This document shows, in pieces, positions 8,620 through 19,284 of a stretch of 54,523 bases of DNA; position 1 is the first letter of the stretch; every line of letters begins with the position of its first letter. Origin of the DNA: Euzebya sp051004735 (GTDB lineage: Bacteria; Actinomycetota; Nitriliruptoria; Euzebyales; Euzebyaceae); assembly GCA_051004735.1 (NCBI GenBank), contig JBPCKA010000053.1, forward strand, positions 1 through 54,523, read 5' to 3'. The translations under genes were made by a program, and so were the position numbers. The notes under the pieces are model-generated. The model saw nothing but the letters and a program-made list of their open reading frames with translations, was not told where the DNA came from and did no database searches.

Positions 8620-9546
8620 TTGACCACCGCTGCAGACCAGGTCGACACACGACGAATACTGCTGAGCGGCACCATCCGGAGGGTCCTTACGCCGGTTGTG
8701 GCGGTGGTGCTGCTGGCAGGCGGATACACCGCGTTCAAGTTGCTGGGCCGCGCGCTGGGCGATCCGTGGCGTTCCTGGCCGGTTGTCGGCGGGTGGCTTC
8801 CCGCCACCGACAACCTGATCATGCCGCCACTGGATCAGGTGCTGGTTGCCTTCACCGCCCCCGCCCAGCGTGGGTCCGCCGACACCCTGTTGGACCTGAT
8901 CATCGCCTCGGCAGCCTTCACCCTGCGGGAGGCGGCCGTGGGTTTTGTGGCGGGGATGGTGATCGGGGTGGCGGTCGCGGTGCTGCTGCTGCGGGCGCGC
9001 ACACTCGAACGCGGTCTGCTGCCCTATGTGGTGGCCAGTCAGACCATCCCGCTGGTTGCGATCGCGCCGCTGGTGGTCATCTGGGGACGAGGCAACCTGT
9101 CGTGGGTGCCGTGGGAGTGGCAGGACTGGATGAGCGTGTCGATCATCGCGACCTACCTGACGTTTTTCCCGGTTGCCGTCAACGGGCTGCGGGGTTTGCA
9201 GTCGCCACCGGCGGAGGCGGTTGAGCTGCTGCGTTCATGCGCCGCATCGTGGACCCAGACCCTGCGGCTGCTGCGGTTCCCCGCAGCCCTGCCCTACCTG
9301 TTCGTCGGCATGCGGGTGGCCGCCACCGCCAGTGTGGTCGGCGCGATCGTCGGTGAGATCTCCGCCGGTGTGCGAGGCGGGCTGGGCCGACTGATCCTGG
9401 ACTTCGCCAGCCGCTACACCACCGGGCCCGAGCGGTTGTACGCCGCCGTGGCCGGGGCTGCCGTTCTGGGACTGGTCGCCATCGGAGCCATCGCCGCCGC
9501 CGAATGGCTGGCCATGCGCCGCCGGACGGTGGAGGTACACCGATGA
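8620..9546 (+). CDS. ABC transporter permease (pyrimidine/hydantoin-type importer)
   Basis: About 308 residues, binding-protein-dependent transport permease of the SsuC/TauC/ThiX type. One membrane segment is near the N-terminus (VLTPVVAVVLLAGGYTAFKLL) and five or so follow; the EAA-like loop LRSCAASWTQTLRLLRFPAALPYLFVGMRVA contacts the ATPase. The start appears to be TTG at 8620 because no in-frame ATG or GTG lies between the upstream stop and this point; no clear Shine-Dalgarno is visible, so it may rely on coupling with the preceding gene 30 bases away. Its stop overlaps the ATG of the ATPase gene (ATGA). Together with the next two genes and the lipoprotein at 11722 it forms one importer. 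Confidence 0.87.
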   Translation: MTTAADQVDTRRILLSGTIRRVLTPVVAVVLLAGGYTAFKLLGRALGDPWRSWPVVGGWLPATDNLIMPPLDQVLVAFTAPAQRGSADTLLDLIIASAAFTLREAAVGFVAGMVIGVAVAVLLLRARTLERGLLPYVVASQTIPLVAIAPLVVIWGRGNLSWVPWEWQDWMSVSIIATYLTFFPVAVNGLRGLQSPPAEAVELLRSCAASWTQTLRLLRFPAALPYLFVGMRVAATASVVGAIVGEISAGVRGGLGRLILDFASRYTTGPERLYAAVAGAAVLGLVAIGAIAAAEWLAMRRRTVEVHR

Positions 9547-10367
9547 GTGCCACGCCCGAGCCGTCACGCGATGCGGTGCCTGCCGTCTTGGCCACCGGGG
9601 TCGACAAGATCTTCAACCCCGGCAAACCGGGCGAGGTCCAGGCGCTGAGTGGCATCGACCTGACGGTGCCACAGGGCGGGTTCGTCTCGTTGATCGGCCC
9701 CTCCGGCTGTGGCAAGTCGACCCTGCTGCGTCTGGTCGCAGCGTTGACCCAACCCACCGCGGGAGCAATCCAGGTGATGGGTCAGACCCCGAATCAGGCG
9801 CGTCTGGGTGGCGAGTACGGCATGGCCTTCCAGAAGGCCGGGTTGTTCGACTGGCGCACCGTCAGCCGGAACGTCGAGTTGCCATTGGAGTTGGCAGGGT
9901 GGTCACGGGGCAAGCGACGTGCCCGGTCCGCTGAGCTGTTGGACCTGGTGCGCCTGGGAGCCTTCGCCGACCACCGGCCAGCCCAGCTGTCAGGCGGGAT
10001 GCAGCAACGCGTGGCCATCGCACGGGCGTTGGCGGCCTCGCCCCAACTGTTGTTGATGGACGAGCCGTTCGGTGCTCTTGATGAGATGACCCGCGAACAC
10101 ATGCAGACCGAACTGCTGGACATCTGGACCCGGACCGCCACGACCGTGCTGTTCGTGACCCACTCCATCCCCGAAGCCGTCCTGTTGTCGACCACGGTGG
10201 TGGTGATGTCGCCCAGCCCGGGCCGGATCGCCGAGGTGATCGACATCGATCTGGGGGCACGCACCGATGACACCAGGCAGGATCCGGCCTTCTTCGCGGC
10301 AATCACCAAGGTCCGTGAGTCGCTGCGGTCCGTCGAGGCGCTGGCCGACCCGGAGCCGGGCCGATGA
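9543..10367 (+). CDS. ABC transporter ATP-binding protein
   Basis: 274 residues. Walker A GPSGCGKST (52-60), signature LSGGMQQR (149-156), Walker B LLLMDEP (169-175) and the switch His207 in VTHSIPEA are all intact. The SsuB/TauB/ThiZ-like subgroup energises import of small sulfonates, hydroxymethylpyrimidine and similar compounds. ATG 9543 overlaps the stop of the upstream permease as ATGA, with GGAGG 8 bases before it; the more upstream in-frame start at 9504 lies inside the permease gene. Its own stop overlaps the next permease start, so translation of permease, ATPase and permease is coupled. Confidence 0.92.
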   Translation: MSATPEPSRDAVPAVLATGVDKIFNPGKPGEVQALSGIDLTVPQGGFVSLIGPSGCGKSTLLRLVAALTQPTAGAIQVMGQTPNQARLGGEYGMAFQKAGLFDWRTVSRNVELPLELAGWSRGKRRARSAELLDLVRLGAFADHRPAQLSGGMQQRVAIARALAASPQLLLMDEPFGALDEMTREHMQTELLDIWTRTATTVLFVTHSIPEAVLLSTTVVVMSPSPGRIAEVIDIDLGARTDDTRQDPAFFAAITKVRESLRSVEALADPEPGR

Positions 10368-11155
10368 GCAGCGTGACGGTGCCCATGGGATGGGCCCGCG
10401 ACCGGGCCGGGGGGCTGCTCCCACCGCTGGTGGCAGGCGTCGTCATCCTGGCGTTGTGGCAGGGCCTGTTGACCCTGCTGCGTCCCGATGGGTTCCTGCT
10501 GCCTAGACCGTCCAGCATCGCCGGCGCCCTGGTGGAGAACCGCAGTCGCATCCTGACCGCCACCCAGAGCACCGGGTTCGTGGTGGTGACCGGATTGGTC
10601 ATCGGTATCGCCCTTGGGGTCCTGGCCGCGCTGCTGGTCAGCCGCTGGCGCACGGCAGAGGAGACCATCACGCCGCTGGCGGCGGCGTTGAATGCGATGC
10701 CGATCATTGCCGTGGCACCGATTTTCAACGCCTGGTTCGGCACCCTGGCCCCCCGTTCGAATCAGGCCGTGGTGATCGTGGTGGTGTTCTTCCCGGTGTT
10801 CATCGGGACTGCCAGGGGACTGTCGGCCGTCGACCCGATCCACCTGGAGTTGATGGACTCCCTGGCAGCTTCCCCATGGCGGACGCTGCGCGACGTCCGG
10901 ATGCCCCACGCGCTGCCGTTTCTGTTCACCGCCTGCAAGGTCACGTCGTCATTGGCGGTCATCGCCGCGATCGTGGCGGAGTACTTCGGTGGCCGTCAGG
11001 ATGCGCTGGGGCCGTTGATCGTGCAGTCGGCCGGCCTGTCGCGCTATGCCGACGCCTGGGCTGGTGTCACCGCCGGCGCGGCCCTGGGGATCGGGTTGTA
11101 CCTGCTGGTCGCCGCGGTCGAGCGTCTGAGCATCCCCTGGGCACTGGAGGTGTGA
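10364..11155 (+). CDS. ABC transporter permease, second subunit
   Basis: 263 residues, binding-protein-dependent permease with five or six membrane segments (first around VVILALWQGLLTLL) and the coupling loop MDSLAASPWRTLRDVRMPHALPFLFTACKV. It starts with an ATGA overlap on the ATPase gene. Having two different permease genes flanking one ATPase suggests a heterodimeric membrane channel. The stop is followed after 5 bases by the stop of a minus-strand gene, which separates this gene from the binding-protein gene at 11722. Confidence 0.88.
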   Translation: MSSVTVPMGWARDRAGGLLPPLVAGVVILALWQGLLTLLRPDGFLLPRPSSIAGALVENRSRILTATQSTGFVVVTGLVIGIALGVLAALLVSRWRTAEETITPLAAALNAMPIIAVAPIFNAWFGTLAPRSNQAVVIVVVFFPVFIGTARGLSAVDPIHLELMDSLAASPWRTLRDVRMPHALPFLFTACKVTSSLAVIAAIVAEYFGGRQDALGPLIVQSAGLSRYADAWAGVTAGAALGIGLYLLVAAVERLSIPWALEV

Positions 11156-11160
11156 CCGGA

Positions 11161-11613
11161 TCAGTCCAGCCACACACCGGCGGACATGATCTCGCGTCCC
11201 TCAAGTTCGTTTTCTTCGCGCCAGGCCTGGATACGCGTGGGCGTGACCACCACCAGCGTGCCTGCCCACTCGCGAGGGTCGGTGGATAGCTTGCGTGCGA
11301 ACTCCTGCACCACCTCGTCCTCGATGTCGGAGACGGGCATGGTGGTGGCGGTGCCGTCAAGGATGACGACGTCGCGTGTCGGTCCCACCGCCAACCGCAC
11401 CCGGGAGCGCAGCGCCACATCGGAGACAACCCGGCTGCGGGACCCGGTGGCCATCACGATGCGCTGGTCATGCCAGATGAACGACAGCGGGACCAGCCAC
11501 GCTCCCTCCGTGCCTGCCGTGGCCAGCCAGCAGTCATGGTCGGTGGTCAGCCGGGTCAGCGTGTCAGCGATCCGGGTCGCCCGGGGGCGGGGGCCCGGGG
11601 CTGGTGATGGCAT
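11161..11613 (-). CDS. FMN/F420-binding split-barrel protein (pyridoxamine 5'-phosphate oxidase family)
   Basis: 150 residues with the split beta-barrel pattern of the pyridoxamine-phosphate-oxidase / F420-dependent reductase superfamily: CWLATAGTEGAWLVPLSFIW, then RIVMATGSRSRVVSDVALRSRVRLAVG, then VVVTPTRIQAWREENE. Such small proteins bind FMN, F420 or haem and are often reductases of unknown substrate. It is on the minus strand between the permease and the binding-protein genes of one importer, and diverges from the latter across about 108 bases. This placement makes a link with the luciferase-like enzyme possible but unproven. ATG 11613 lacks a strong RBS. Confidence 0.75.
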   Translation of the reverse strand: MPSPAPGPRPRATRIADTLTRLTTDHDCWLATAGTEGAWLVPLSFIWHDQRIVMATGSRSRVVSDVALRSRVRLAVGPTRDVVILDGTATTMPVSDIEDEVVQEFARKLSTDPREWAGTLVVVTPTRIQAWREENELEGREIMSAGVWLD

Positions 11614-11721
11614 CGCCGCGAAGCTTAGTCGAGGCCTGCCGTCCTGGGCACATAGCGTTCAGCACTTTTGTTGGGCACCAGTGGCGTATAGCGTGCGGGA
11701 ACTCGAAGGGACGATTTACAG

Positions 11722-12927
11722 ATGAGCACATTGCACTTCACACGCCCGGCCCGACTGCTGATCCTGTTGTTGGCGGTGGCCATGCTGGCGGCCGCCTGCG
11801 GCAGCGACGGCGGCAGCGATTCGCCGACGGACGCCGCGCCCGCCTCTGATGGCGCCGCTGCCGATCCGGCCAGCGAGGAACCCGCAGGTGGTGAGGACAC
11901 CGCCGCGGGTGACCTGACCCCGGTGTCCCTGCAACTGCAGTGGTTCACCCAGGGCCAGTTCGCCGGGTACTTCGCGGCCCTGGACCAGGGCTTTTATGAG
12001 GAGGCGGGGCTGGACGTCGAGATTCTTGAGGGAGGCGTGGACATCGTCCCCCAAACAGTGCTGGACTCCGGCGGATCCGACTTCGCCATCGCCTGGGTGC
12101 CCAAGGCCCTGGTGTCGATCGAGGAGGGCGCGGACATCGTCGACATCGCCCAGGTCTATCAACGCTCGGGCACCCTGCAGGTCTCCTTTGCCGACGCTGA
12201 CCTGGCAGACCCGGCGGCCCTGGAGGGACAGGTGGTGGGAAACTGGGGCTTCGGAAACGAGTTCGAACTGCTGGCCGGATTGCGGCAGGCCGGGTTGGAC
12301 CCGGCCAGTGACGTGACGTTGGCCCAGCAGAACTTCGACATGTTGGCGTTGCTCAGCGGCGAGATCGACGCCGCCCAGGCGATGATCTACAACGAGTACG
12401 CCCAGGTCCTTGAGACCATCAACCCCGAAACCGATGAGCTGTATACCCCCGAGGACCTGACGGTCATCAACTGGAACGACGTCGGCACAGCGATGCTGCA
12501 GGACGCCATCTGGGCCGACGCCAGCCGGTTGGAGGAGGACCAGGACTACTACGACACCGCAGTGGCCTTCGTCGAAGCCAGCCTGCGCGGATGGGCGTTC
12601 TGCCGTGATGACATCGAAGCCTGCACCCAGATCGTGCTGGACAACGCCCCGACCCTGGGTGCCTCACATCAGGAGTGGCAGATCAACGAGGTCAACCAGC
12701 TGATCTGGCCATCACCGCTGGGCGCGGGAATCATGGACCCTGATCTGTGGGCCCAGACCGTCGAGGTGGCGACCAGCGAGGAGATCGTCAGCCAGCCCCC
12801 CAGCGACGACAGCTATCGCACCGACATCGCCGAGGCGGCAGTCGCCAACCTGGAGGCCGCCGGCATCGATGTCAACGGCGAGGGCTATTCACCGATCGAG
12901 GTCACGCTGAACGCGGGCGGCGAGTAG
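11722..12927 (+). CDS. ABC transporter substrate-binding lipoprotein, NMT1/THI5-like
   Basis: 401 residues. A lipoprotein signal peptide is clear: RLLILLLAVAMLAAAC with lipobox LAAAC, followed by a Gly/Ser/Ala linker. The mature domain has the NMT1/THI5 (SsuA-like) pattern: SLQLQWFTQGQFAGYFAALD, YEEAGLDVEI, and MIYNEYAQVLE. THI5-type proteins bind pyrimidines such as the thiamine precursor, which fits a pyrimidine importer; the exact ligand is inference. ATG 11722 follows GAAGGGA. It should be tethered outside the membrane and feed the permeases encoded at 8620 and 10364. Last gene of the catabolic region; it converges with the regulator at 12939. Confidence 0.9.
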   Translation: MSTLHFTRPARLLILLLAVAMLAAACGSDGGSDSPTDAAPASDGAAADPASEEPAGGEDTAAGDLTPVSLQLQWFTQGQFAGYFAALDQGFYEEAGLDVEILEGGVDIVPQTVLDSGGSDFAIAWVPKALVSIEEGADIVDIAQVYQRSGTLQVSFADADLADPAALEGQVVGNWGFGNEFELLAGLRQAGLDPASDVTLAQQNFDMLALLSGEIDAAQAMIYNEYAQVLETINPETDELYTPEDLTVINWNDVGTAMLQDAIWADASRLEEDQDYYDTAVAFVEASLRGWAFCRDDIEACTQIVLDNAPTLGASHQEWQINEVNQLIWPSPLGAGIMDPDLWAQTVEVATSEEIVSQPPSDDSYRTDIAEAAVANLEAAGIDVNGEGYSPIEVTLNAGGE

Positions 12928-12938
12928 CGCTGCTGGTA

Positions 12939-13289
12939 CTACGTCCTCTGGTCGAACCGGTGGACCATCTCGCGCATCGCATCCATCTGGGCGGCCAACG
13001 CAACGATTCCTAGCCGGGTGATCTCGGCCCAGGTCCGTGGGCGCTTGCCCTCATAACCCTTGATGAGGGTGATCAACCCCTCACCCTCCAGCACCTCAAG
13101 ATGCCGGCCGAGGTTGCCGTCGGTCAGCGACAACGCGGACTTCAGATAGGGGAAGTCGGCCCTGCCGCTTTCGGCCAGGATGGTCAGGATCCCAAGCCTG
13201 GCCCGCTGATGCACCAGATCGTCCAACAAGGCGCTTGGATGAGGGGTGTCCTGAGGCGCAGAGGGGGCGCCGGCGGGTTCCGCGCTCAT
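12939..13289 (-). CDS. Winged helix-turn-helix transcriptional regulator
   Basis: 116 residues with an ArsR/PadR-like winged helix: RARLGILTILAESGRADFPYLKSALSLTDGNLGRHLEVLEGEGLI, then the wing YEGKRPRTWAEITRLG and a C-terminal helix. This is the DUF/HTH_34-type group of small DNA-binding proteins. ATG 13289 overlaps the stop (TGA 13286-13288) of the upstream membrane gene as ATGA, so the two are translationally coupled. A longer frame to 13526 exists but lies in the wrong frame for the membrane gene. It probably controls its own operon through the two palindromes at 13725-13758 (inferred from position). Confidence 0.85.
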   Translation of the reverse strand: MSAEPAGAPSAPQDTPHPSALLDDLVHQRARLGILTILAESGRADFPYLKSALSLTDGNLGRHLEVLEGEGLITLIKGYEGKRPRTWAEITRLGIVALAAQMDAMREMVHRFDQRT

Positions 13290-13683
13290 GCCGCTTGCCG
13301 TTCCCTGCGCCGCGCCAGCAGACCAGCGCCGGTTACCGCGGCGCCGAACAGGGCCAAGATCACCGCTGGCGCCTGGCTGAAGTAGCCATCGGTGGCCCTG
13401 AACAGCCCCATTGCCACACGGGCCACGGCGGGTTGCCAACGCCCGATGCGGCCGCCCGGCGACGGCTGTACACCACCACGAAGGCGAATCCCGCGGGCAG
13501 TGCGACCAACCAGTACAGGCTCTCAAGTCCGGGTGCGTCTGCGACCAGACGCAGAAGTGCAGATCCCAGGGTCAAGAGTCCGAACGTCAGCAACGGCAGC
13601 GACGTGGCACGCCGATCCGCCCGTGTTCTTCCCTTCAGTGTCGCCATCTCATCAATGAGTGACTTGGCAGCAGTGCCTTCCAT
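13286..13683 (-). pseudogene. Small membrane protein, frameshifted, partner of the regulator
   Basis: Starts at ATG 13683 after a strong GGAGGT at 13691-13696. The first 80 or so residues (MEGTAAKSLIDEMATLKGRT onwards) hold two membrane segments, LPLLTFGLLTLGSALLRLVA and YWLVALPAGFAFVVVY. The coding signal then moves to another frame between about 13450 and 13465: that frame continues as RIGRWQPAVARVAMGLF, then a third segment APAVILALFGAAVTGAGLLA, and a basic end RRRERQAA with TGA at 13286-13288. The span is 398 bases, which is not a multiple of three. Read through, the product would be a protein of about 132 residues with three or four membrane segments. True mutation or base-calling error cannot be distinguished here. 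Confidence 0.7.
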
Positions 13684-13724
13684 CGCCTACCTCCAAACAG
13701 AATGAGGGACACCGCTGGATGCGG

Positions 13725-13758
13725 TACAGAGCACTCTGTAACACAGAGTGCTCTGTGT
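13725..13758. promoter_or_regulatory. Two tandem palindromic operator-like sites
   Basis: Site A TACAGAG-CA-CTCTGTA (13725-13740) and site B ACACAGAG-TG-CTCTGTGT (13741-13758) are adjacent, both built on ACAGAG-N2-CTCTGT, with centres 17 bases apart. They lie between the membrane/regulator pair (minus) and acnA (plus), about 30 bases upstream of the former's RBS. Autoregulation by the winged-helix protein is the simplest reading. Confidence 0.7.
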
Positions 13759-13761
13759 CAA
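13756..13761 (-). promoter_or_regulatory. Consensus -35 box TTGACA overlapping operator B
   Basis: On the minus strand TTGACA overlaps the end of site B, followed by operator sequence; TACAGA 15 bases on could serve as a poor -10 box. The overlap means a repressor bound there would block RNA polymerase on the regulator operon. Confidence 0.4.
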
Positions 13762-13871
13762 GTGCTACTTGTGGGTAGGGTTCAGGCAGGCACAGTGGGG
13801 CCCGATGCCGCACCCCGCCGTCGGATGGGGTTGAATCCACCCCCGGCACATCAGCATGTGAGGAGCAACCA

Positions 13872-16685
<2,814 letters not shown>

Positions 16686-16729
16686 TCTCCTCCGTGACCC
16701 ATTCTCGACCGATCGGGGTTAGCCGGACA

Positions 16730-17197
16730 ATGACGCAGTATCGACTTCCGCTTGTCCTATTTCTCGGCGCCGCCATCCTGGCCGGCCTTCGCCTGGCAGG
16801 GGTGACGTTCAACATCACGCCGTTGTTCGTAGGGTTGGTCGCCTTGGCCGCTGCCGCGGTGGCTGCCGAGCCGAAGCCGTGGACCTCGGGCATCGTCATC
16901 ACGGCCTGGGGGATCGGCGTCCTGCTGGTGTTGGAGGGACCACTTCCGCAGCGCAGTGCGCCGATCTACATGGTGGCAATCGGTATCGGGATCCTGGTGG
17001 CGTCCTTCGTGGTCGCAAAGCAGGAACAGCAGGCCGTCGCCAGAGGGTCGGCTGCGGCCATGATCGCTGGCGGGGTGCTGTTTTATCTGGCCTTCGACGT
17101 GGAGTTCCTGGTGGACTGGTGGGTCTTCTCGGGCGGCCTGGCGGTGGCCGCTGTGGTGGAGTTGGCCCGCGCGGTCCGATCGCCCGCTCCAGCCTGA
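16730..17197 (+). CDS. Small hydrophobic membrane protein, unknown
   Basis: About 155 residues with four to five membrane segments: LVLFLGAAILAGLRLAGV, ITPLFVGLVALAAAAVAA, SGIVITAWGIGVLLVL, MVAIGIGILVASFVVA and AAAMIAGGVLFYLAF. No charged active-site motif is visible. I prefer ATG 16730; a GTG at 16694 would add 12 unlikely residues. It follows acnA by 44 bases and could be co-transcribed with it. Function not recognised. Confidence 0.65.
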   Translation: MTQYRLPLVLFLGAAILAGLRLAGVTFNITPLFVGLVALAAAAVAAEPKPWTSGIVITAWGIGVLLVLEGPLPQRSAPIYMVAIGIGILVASFVVAKQEQQAVARGSAAAMIAGGVLFYLAFDVEFLVDWWVFSGGLAVAAVVELARAVRSPAPA

Positions 17198-17296
17198 GGC
17201 AAGGAAGTCGTAACGGGTTGACTGGTCATGGTCTGGCATCACGTCGGGTGTCCGACAACGTCTGCATCACCTCGATTGATCGGCGAAAGATCTAGG

Positions 17297-18206
17297 GAGG
17301 TATCACCATCCTCGATCAGCCCGGAGTTGACCGTCGGCATCAAGACGCGCGGCAATTCCGATGGCACGGCACAGGTTCGGGTCTCGGCCCAGGGCGCCGA
17401 CGTCTTTGTCGGCGACACCACGTTCATCATCCACGGTGAGGGCTCGGTCGGCGCCAAGTTCCAACCTCTGGTCGAAACCCGTCGGTGTCGAGGTGAGCAA
17501 CACCACCCAGATCCGGCTGGAAGTGGACCAAAACGGCCGACCGGTCGCGATCGAGTTGCGTGATGTCCTGACCGGCGAGGTGAGCGGTTTCATTGCCGGA
17601 ACCTCCGCCCAGGCCGCGATCGGTGACGAGCCGATCAGCCAGGAGATCGCTATGGCGTTGCTGGGTCTGGACCCCTCAGCGGCCGCCCAGGTTCGCACGA
17701 CTGCCAGAGTCGATCTGACCGATCCGGTCCTGGGCCAGGCGGCCGCCGATCTGGCCGATGCGATCCGCAGCGGGGATCCCCGGGCCGTGGCCGATGCTGC
17801 GGCTATCTTGCTGGTGATGGTGGTCTTGGGGCTCAGCGCGTGCAACCAGGATTCCGGAGTGGGGCCGGACCCGACGCAGGGACCCGGGCCAGAGGCCACC
17901 GGGACATCGGTCGCGATGACGAGCTTCACCGACAGCGGAGTGACCTTTGACTACCCCGCCACGTGGACTGTCAAGGCACCCGAAGATCAACTGGCCCCCG
18001 ACCGGCTGATCGAGGCCACCGGGAGTGAGGTGCAGGACGGCTTCCCGCCTTTGGTCGGCTTGTCGGTGGGGCCGGCAGCGCTCGGCATCGACGATCTGGA
18101 GGCCAGCCTGACCACCGCAGTTCTCCGGGTGGCGGCGCCACAAGATCAGTGGGATTCGCAGCGTGCGACGTACGAGCAGATCATCGACTCGTTCCGCTTC
18201 GAGTGA
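17297..18206 (+). pseudogene. Frameshifted remnant fused to the body of a lipoprotein
   Basis: Coding-like sequence begins near 17330 in one frame (TVGIKTRGNSDGTAQVRVSA, GDTTFIIHGEGSVGAKFQPL) and moves near 17470 to another (VGVEVSNTTQIRLEVDQNGR, then DPVLGQAAADLADAIRSGDP). This second frame then runs without a start codon into a lipoprotein-like stretch, ILLVMVVLGLSAC with lipobox LSAC, a Gly/Pro linker, and a PsbP/DUF1795-like domain (SGVTFDYPATWTVKAPEDQL to TYEQIIDSFRFE). The lipoprotein lacks its own basic N-terminus. I infer an old deletion that joined the end of one protein to the signal peptide of another, plus one frameshift. AGGGAGG at 17293-17299 looks like a leftover RBS. Confidence 0.5.
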
Positions 18207-18481
18207 GCGCCACCCCGACCGGGGGCCGGGATCAAGTCTTCACGGCGCACCCAAATCAGCGTCGGGTGTGGCTGGGACTGGTGAGCGTCGCGGTGGTGGC
18301 CGCCACCGGCTTTGTGATCGCCGGTCGTGCGCTGATCGGTGTCCTGACCGTGATGGTGTACCGCGAAGGTGTCGATCAACCATGGGCAGAGCGTGTGGGC
18401 GGACGAGCAGCGGTTGTGGGATCTGGTGCGTCACAGTGCCCGACTCCTGTGGGCGGGTGGCCCGCACTGCGCCGGGGGTAG
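18203..18481 (+). CDS. Possible small membrane protein
   Basis: A GTG overlaps the preceding stop (GTGA), giving about 92 residues with one clear membrane segment (VWLGLVSVAVVAATGFVIAG). After residue 60 the composition degrades while another frame (SVWADEQRLWDLVRHSARLL) looks more coding-like, so this may be another frameshifted gene. Not recognised; weak support. Confidence 0.35.
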   Translation: MSATPTGGRDQVFTAHPNQRRVWLGLVSVAVVAATGFVIAGRALIGVLTVMVYREGVDQPWAERVGGRAAVVGSGASQCPTPVGGWPALRRG

Positions 18482-18491
18482 GGTCAGCGGT

Positions 18492-19169
18492 ATGGCCGTG
18501 ATCGTCTTCGATGTCAACGAGACCCTGCTGGACCTCTCCGGTCTGGACCAGCCCATGCGAAAGGTCTTTGGTGACCGTGCAGGCGAGGTCAAACGGCTGT
18601 GGTTCGCACGACTCCTTCACACCTCGACGGTGATGACGATGTTGGGCACCTGGCAAGACTTCGGAACCATCGGCCGGGCGGTCCTTGTCGACCTCGGACA
18701 ACGGCTTGACCTGGAGGTGTCCGAGGACCAGGCAGACGAGATCGTCGGGATCATGGCCAAGCTCTCGGCGCACGAGGACGTCAGACCAGGGCTGGTGCAA
18801 CTCACAGGCGCCGGGCTCAGCCTGGTTGCCCTTACCAACTCCGGGCAGGCCACCGCCGAGGCCCAGCTGACCTCGGCCGGAATCGATGACCTGTTCGATG
18901 ACATCTTGAGCGTGGATGCGGTCCTCCGCTTCAAGCCCGACACCGCCGTGTATGACCATGTCCGGGATCACCTGGAGCAACGGGCATCTGATCTGGTGAT
19001 GGTCGCCACGCACGACTGGGACTGCGCAGGAGCGCTGAAGGCAGGATGGCGGGCGGGCTATGTCCATCGCCCTGGGCAGGCCTACAACCCGCTGTTACAG
19101 CCACCTACCTTCCGTGGTGAGGACATGATCGATCTGGCCCAGACCATGCTGGACAGCCGTAGCCTGTGA
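18492..19169 (+). CDS. HAD-superfamily hydrolase, haloacid dehalogenase type II-like
   Basis: 225 residues, the usual size of type II haloacid dehalogenases. Motif I is VFDVNETLLDL with nucleophile Asp7, motif II is LTNSG, the motif III lysine is in RFKPDTAVYDH, and motif IV lies in MVATHDWDCAGALKAG. The cap region RLWFARLLHTSTVMTMLGTW is typical of this group. It would hydrolyse C-halogen or phosphate ester bonds; many members in soil bacteria have unknown natural substrates. ATG 18492 was chosen because it sits directly before motif I; a longer frame starting at 18369 covers the doubtful preceding gene. Confidence 0.83.
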   Translation: MAVIVFDVNETLLDLSGLDQPMRKVFGDRAGEVKRLWFARLLHTSTVMTMLGTWQDFGTIGRAVLVDLGQRLDLEVSEDQADEIVGIMAKLSAHEDVRPGLVQLTGAGLSLVALTNSGQATAEAQLTSAGIDDLFDDILSVDAVLRFKPDTAVYDHVRDHLEQRASDLVMVATHDWDCAGALKAGWRAGYVHRPGQAYNPLLQPPTFRGEDMIDLAQTMLDSRSL

Positions 19170-19284
19170 CCGGTGGTGGGTGAAGCGTCGCCGGCAGGAT
19201 TCTTTTTGGTCGGATCTGGAACCCGGCCGCGGAGGATGGCGTCGGACGCTCATACCTGCCCACATGACGCCAACTGGACCTGAC

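Noticed and set aside
17203..17220. GGAAGTCGTAACGG resembles the 3' end of 16S rRNA (GAAGTCGTAAC)
   Set aside because: Only about 11 bases match and the flanking sequence has no rRNA similarity; chance.
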